64,000 nucleotides of DNA, from assembly GCA_965646165.1 (NCBI GenBank), contig CBFFYP010000006.1:1-64000 (forward strand), written 5' to 3'. This DNA is from MGBC114844 sp910585855. GTDB taxonomy: Bacteria; Bacillota; Clostridia; Lachnospirales; Lachnospiraceae. The translations under genes were made by a program, and so were the position numbers. Positions 62,425 to 64,000 of the stretch are shown piece by piece; the first letter of the stretch is position 1; each line of letters begins with the position of its first letter. The notes beneath the pieces are model-generated. The model saw nothing but the letters and a program-made list of their open reading frames with translations, was not told the origin of the DNA and ran no database searches.

Positions 62425-62978
62425 TTCTTTTACAGTTGTTTTTCAGCTTTATTGAAGTAGGATTATTTAGTGTAGGCGGTGGGTATGCTGCTATTCCTTT
62501 AATTCAGAGTCAAATTGTGGATCGGCATGGTCTGATGACACTGCAGGAATTTACAGATTTAATTACGATTGCCGAAATGACACCCGGGCCGATTTCAATT
62601 AATTCCGCAACTTTTGTAGGCATACGGCTTGCTGGAATTTTGGGAGCAGTAATTTGTACACTTGGATGTATTTTGCCTTCTTTTTTTATCTGTTTGCTTC
62701 TTGCTTATTTTTATTATAAGTATCGCCAGTTAAATGGTGTACAAAAAGTTCTTTCTGCTTTGCGCCCGGCAGTAGTGGCTTTGATCGCTTCAGCAGGGAC
62801 ATCCATTCTTCTTTTAGGATTATTTGGAGAGGAGGGAATAGCTGTTTCAAATTTTAGATTGGTAGAATTTGGACTGTTTTTGGGTGGAATTTATTTACTT
62901 CGGCGGTATCATTTCAATGCAATTCAGATTATATTTGGAACAGGTGTAATTGGAAGTTTTGTTTATGCTGTTTTATAG
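62421..62978 (+). CDS. Chromate transporter subunit, C-terminal half type
   Basis: 185 residues. Motifs are VGLFSVGGGYAAIPLIQSQIV and TIAEMTPGPISINSATFVGIRLAGILGAVICTLGCILPSFFICLLLAYFYYKYRQ. The ATG at 62421 overlaps the stop of the first subunit (ATGA), with AAAGGG upstream, so the two are coupled. About six helices. It forms the transporter with the preceding gene. Confidence 0.88.
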   Translation: MILLQLFFSFIEVGLFSVGGGYAAIPLIQSQIVDRHGLMTLQEFTDLITIAEMTPGPISINSATFVGIRLAGILGAVICTLGCILPSFFICLLLAYFYYKYRQLNGVQKVLSALRPAVVALIASAGTSILLLGLFGEEGIAVSNFRLVEFGLFLGGIYLLRRYHFNAIQIIFGTGVIGSFVYAVL

Positions 62979-63087
62979 AAAAGATTGGGACAACTTTTGC
63001 CTTTGAAGCCGGGTATTTTATTTGAGATAACAGGAAAGAAGAAAAAATAAGTCAAGAAAATTTTCTATAAAATTTATAAAAAAATAG

Positions 63088-63115
63088 TTGACGAAATAGA
63101 AAACTATGCTATAAT
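63088..63115 (+). promoter_or_regulatory. Promoter of rpsU
   Basis: TTGACG (63088-63093), 16 bases, TATAAT (63110-63115) with an extended TGC. About 80 bases lie between it and the rpsU ATG. Confidence 0.75.
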
Positions 63116-63194
63116 TTTAATAGTGCATTAAAAAAATACCCAAACAGTTGTATTTAGCACAATTCACAACTGGAGGGAGGTTAGGTGTGATACT

Positions 63195-63371
63195 ATGTCA
63201 AATGTAATCGTGAAAGAAAACGAGACGTTAGATAGTGCCCTTCGCAGATTTAAGAGAAACTGTGCGAAAGCAGGGATTCAGCAAGAAATCCGCAAGAGAG
63301 AGCATTACGAGAAACCAAGTGTTAAGCGTAAGAAGAAGTCTGAAGCTGCTAGAAAGAGAAAATATAACTAA
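63195..63371 (+). CDS. rpsU: 30S ribosomal protein S21
   Basis: 58 residues: MSNVIVKENETLDSALRRFK followed by RNCAKAGIQQEIRKREHYEK and a strongly basic tail KRKKKSEAARKRKYN. Length and sequence are typical of Firmicutes S21. GGAGGGAGG lies about 12 bases upstream of the ATG. A terminator follows 22 bases after the stop. The rpsU-yqfC-yqfD order is characteristic of Clostridia. Confidence 0.96.
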   Translation: MSNVIVKENETLDSALRRFKRNCAKAGIQQEIRKREHYEKPSVKRKKKSEAARKRKYN

Positions 63372-63393
63372 TAGCTGAAGCAACAAAACTGGA

Positions 63394-63420
63394 CTCCCGG
63401 TTAAGCCGGGGGTTTTTTTT
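63394..63420 (+). terminator. Intrinsic terminator of rpsU
   Basis: CTCCCGG, loop TTAAG, CCGGGGG, then eight T. Confidence 0.93.
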
Positions 63421-63532
63421 GTTCACATGCAGGAAAAAATTTCTCCTACTCGATTATAAAAACAGGTATGTAATTTTCTTCCGTTTCATATAGTATATAG
63501 AAACTCGAAACAGCCCGTAAAGGAATGATCAG

Positions 63533-63808
63533 ATGAAAAAACTTTCTGCTGTCTTGGCAGAATATCTAACAGACACCCTTGAGATGCCGGGAGATATCGT
63601 TTACGGGGATGTTCTGATTTCTATGAAGGGCTATCGTGAAGCCCATATCTGCAATTACCGCAGTATTATTGAATTTAACAATACACAGATTCGGCTGCAG
63701 GCAAAAAATTGTAAATTAAAAATAACAGGAAGAGATCTGACAATTATTCAGTATACTTGTGAGGAAATGAAAATTAAAGGTATTATATCCGAAGTGATTT
63801 ATTATTGA
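63533..63808 (+). CDS. yqfC: Sporulation protein YqfC
   Basis: 91 residues of the YabP/YqfC family: LPGDIVYGDVLISMKGYREAHICNYRSIIEFNNTQIRLQAKNCKLKITGRDLTI, with MKIKGIISEVIYY at the end. It is normally made under sigma-E in the mother cell, upstream of yqfD, as here. The ATG is at 63533. Its exact role in sporulation is not known. Confidence 0.92.
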   Translation: MKKLSAVLAEYLTDTLEMPGDIVYGDVLISMKGYREAHICNYRSIIEFNNTQIRLQAKNCKLKITGRDLTIIQYTCEEMKIKGIISEVIYY

Positions 63809-63841
63809 TGAAAATGGACTTGTTATAGGGGAGAAAAGAGC

Positions 63842-64000
63842 ATGGAGTCAAATTGGTCTGCCTATTGGAAAGGCTATCTACAGATTCGGATAAGAAGCGA
63901 CTGCCCGGAAAGGTTTTTCAATATCTGCGCCTCAAAGAACATAAAGATATGGGAAATCCGTTCGATAGAAGAAGAGTATGAAGGTTTTATTCGAATCAGT
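63842..64000 (+). CDS. yqfD: Sporulation protein YqfD, partial (runs off the window)
   Basis: The first 53 codons are present: MESNWSAYWKGYLQIRIRSD, then CPERFFNICASKNIKIWEIR, matching the YqfD N-terminus (KGYLxIRIEGxxPERFLNLCxxxxIxLW). The full protein is about 400 residues. GGGGAGAAAAG precedes the ATG. It follows yqfC after 33 bases. Confidence 0.85.
   Translation, partial: MESNWSAYWKGYLQIRIRSDCPERFFNICASKNIKIWEIRSIEEEYEGFIRIS

Overview
The window looks like a chromosomal stretch from a low-GC, endospore-forming Clostridia, most likely a Lachnospiraceae. The evidence is AT-rich DNA, strong AGGAGG-type ribosome binding sites, spoIVA and the rpsU-yqfC-yqfD sporulation neighbourhood, a VanZ-like protein, an M29 aminopeptidase, a clostripain-family protease, and small DUF families common in that group. 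No rRNA, tRNA or CRISPR array was seen.

Layout. 0.1-7.4 kb is accessory: a basic hypothetical protein, an AraC regulator, a DUF3592 membrane protein, an ECF sigma/DUF4179 anti-sigma pair, and a MATE exporter plus NimA-like protein behind an apparent leader-peptide attenuator. 7.4-11.1 kb holds a DUF3795 protein and a decaying two-component/ABC drug-response system (frameshifted regulator, intact kinase and ATPase, broken permease). 11.9-25.6 kb is mostly housekeeping: SMI1/KNR4, hisS, aspS, cytidine deaminase, pyrE, VanZ, M29 aminopeptidase, purE, purM, purN, purD. 27.2-28.5 kb encodes a TnpB-like protein whose RuvC catalytic positions all appear lost. 28.7-46.4 kb is a cell-surface polysaccharide cluster: Wzm/Wzt-type ABC exporter, many glycosyltransferases including a fused double enzyme, an acyltransferase, multi-pass membrane enzymes and an FAD/epimerase/TIM-barrel module. 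It becomes visibly more AT-rich after 34 kb. 47-57.6 kb carries a clostripain protease, a cupin/small peptide pair, a second DUF3592 protein, a YetA-like exo-lyase, spoIVA, an orphan Phd antitoxin with a deleted Doc toxin, and a membrane MutS-like ATPase. 58.8-64 kb has alaS, a two-subunit chromate transporter, rpsU, yqfC and the start of yqfD.

The most unusual content is non-coding. Two families of long, perfectly folding hairpin elements are scattered between genes. Family A has seven copies of 326-330 bp plus one truncated copy, always as a convergent pair (four pairs: about 11.2-11.7, 18.9-19.8, 25.8-26.9 and 57.8-58.5 kb). Family B has four copies of 81-160 bp plus one half copy. The stem arms differ between copies but stay complementary within each copy, so base pairing is conserved rather than sequence. 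Both families begin with the same GGACGC terminus and are followed by a GGCTGT-type motif, which suggests a common origin or mobilisation route. One A pair lies immediately upstream of the nuclease-dead TnpB-like gene, and an apparent excision scar lies after alaS. I do not recognise either family.
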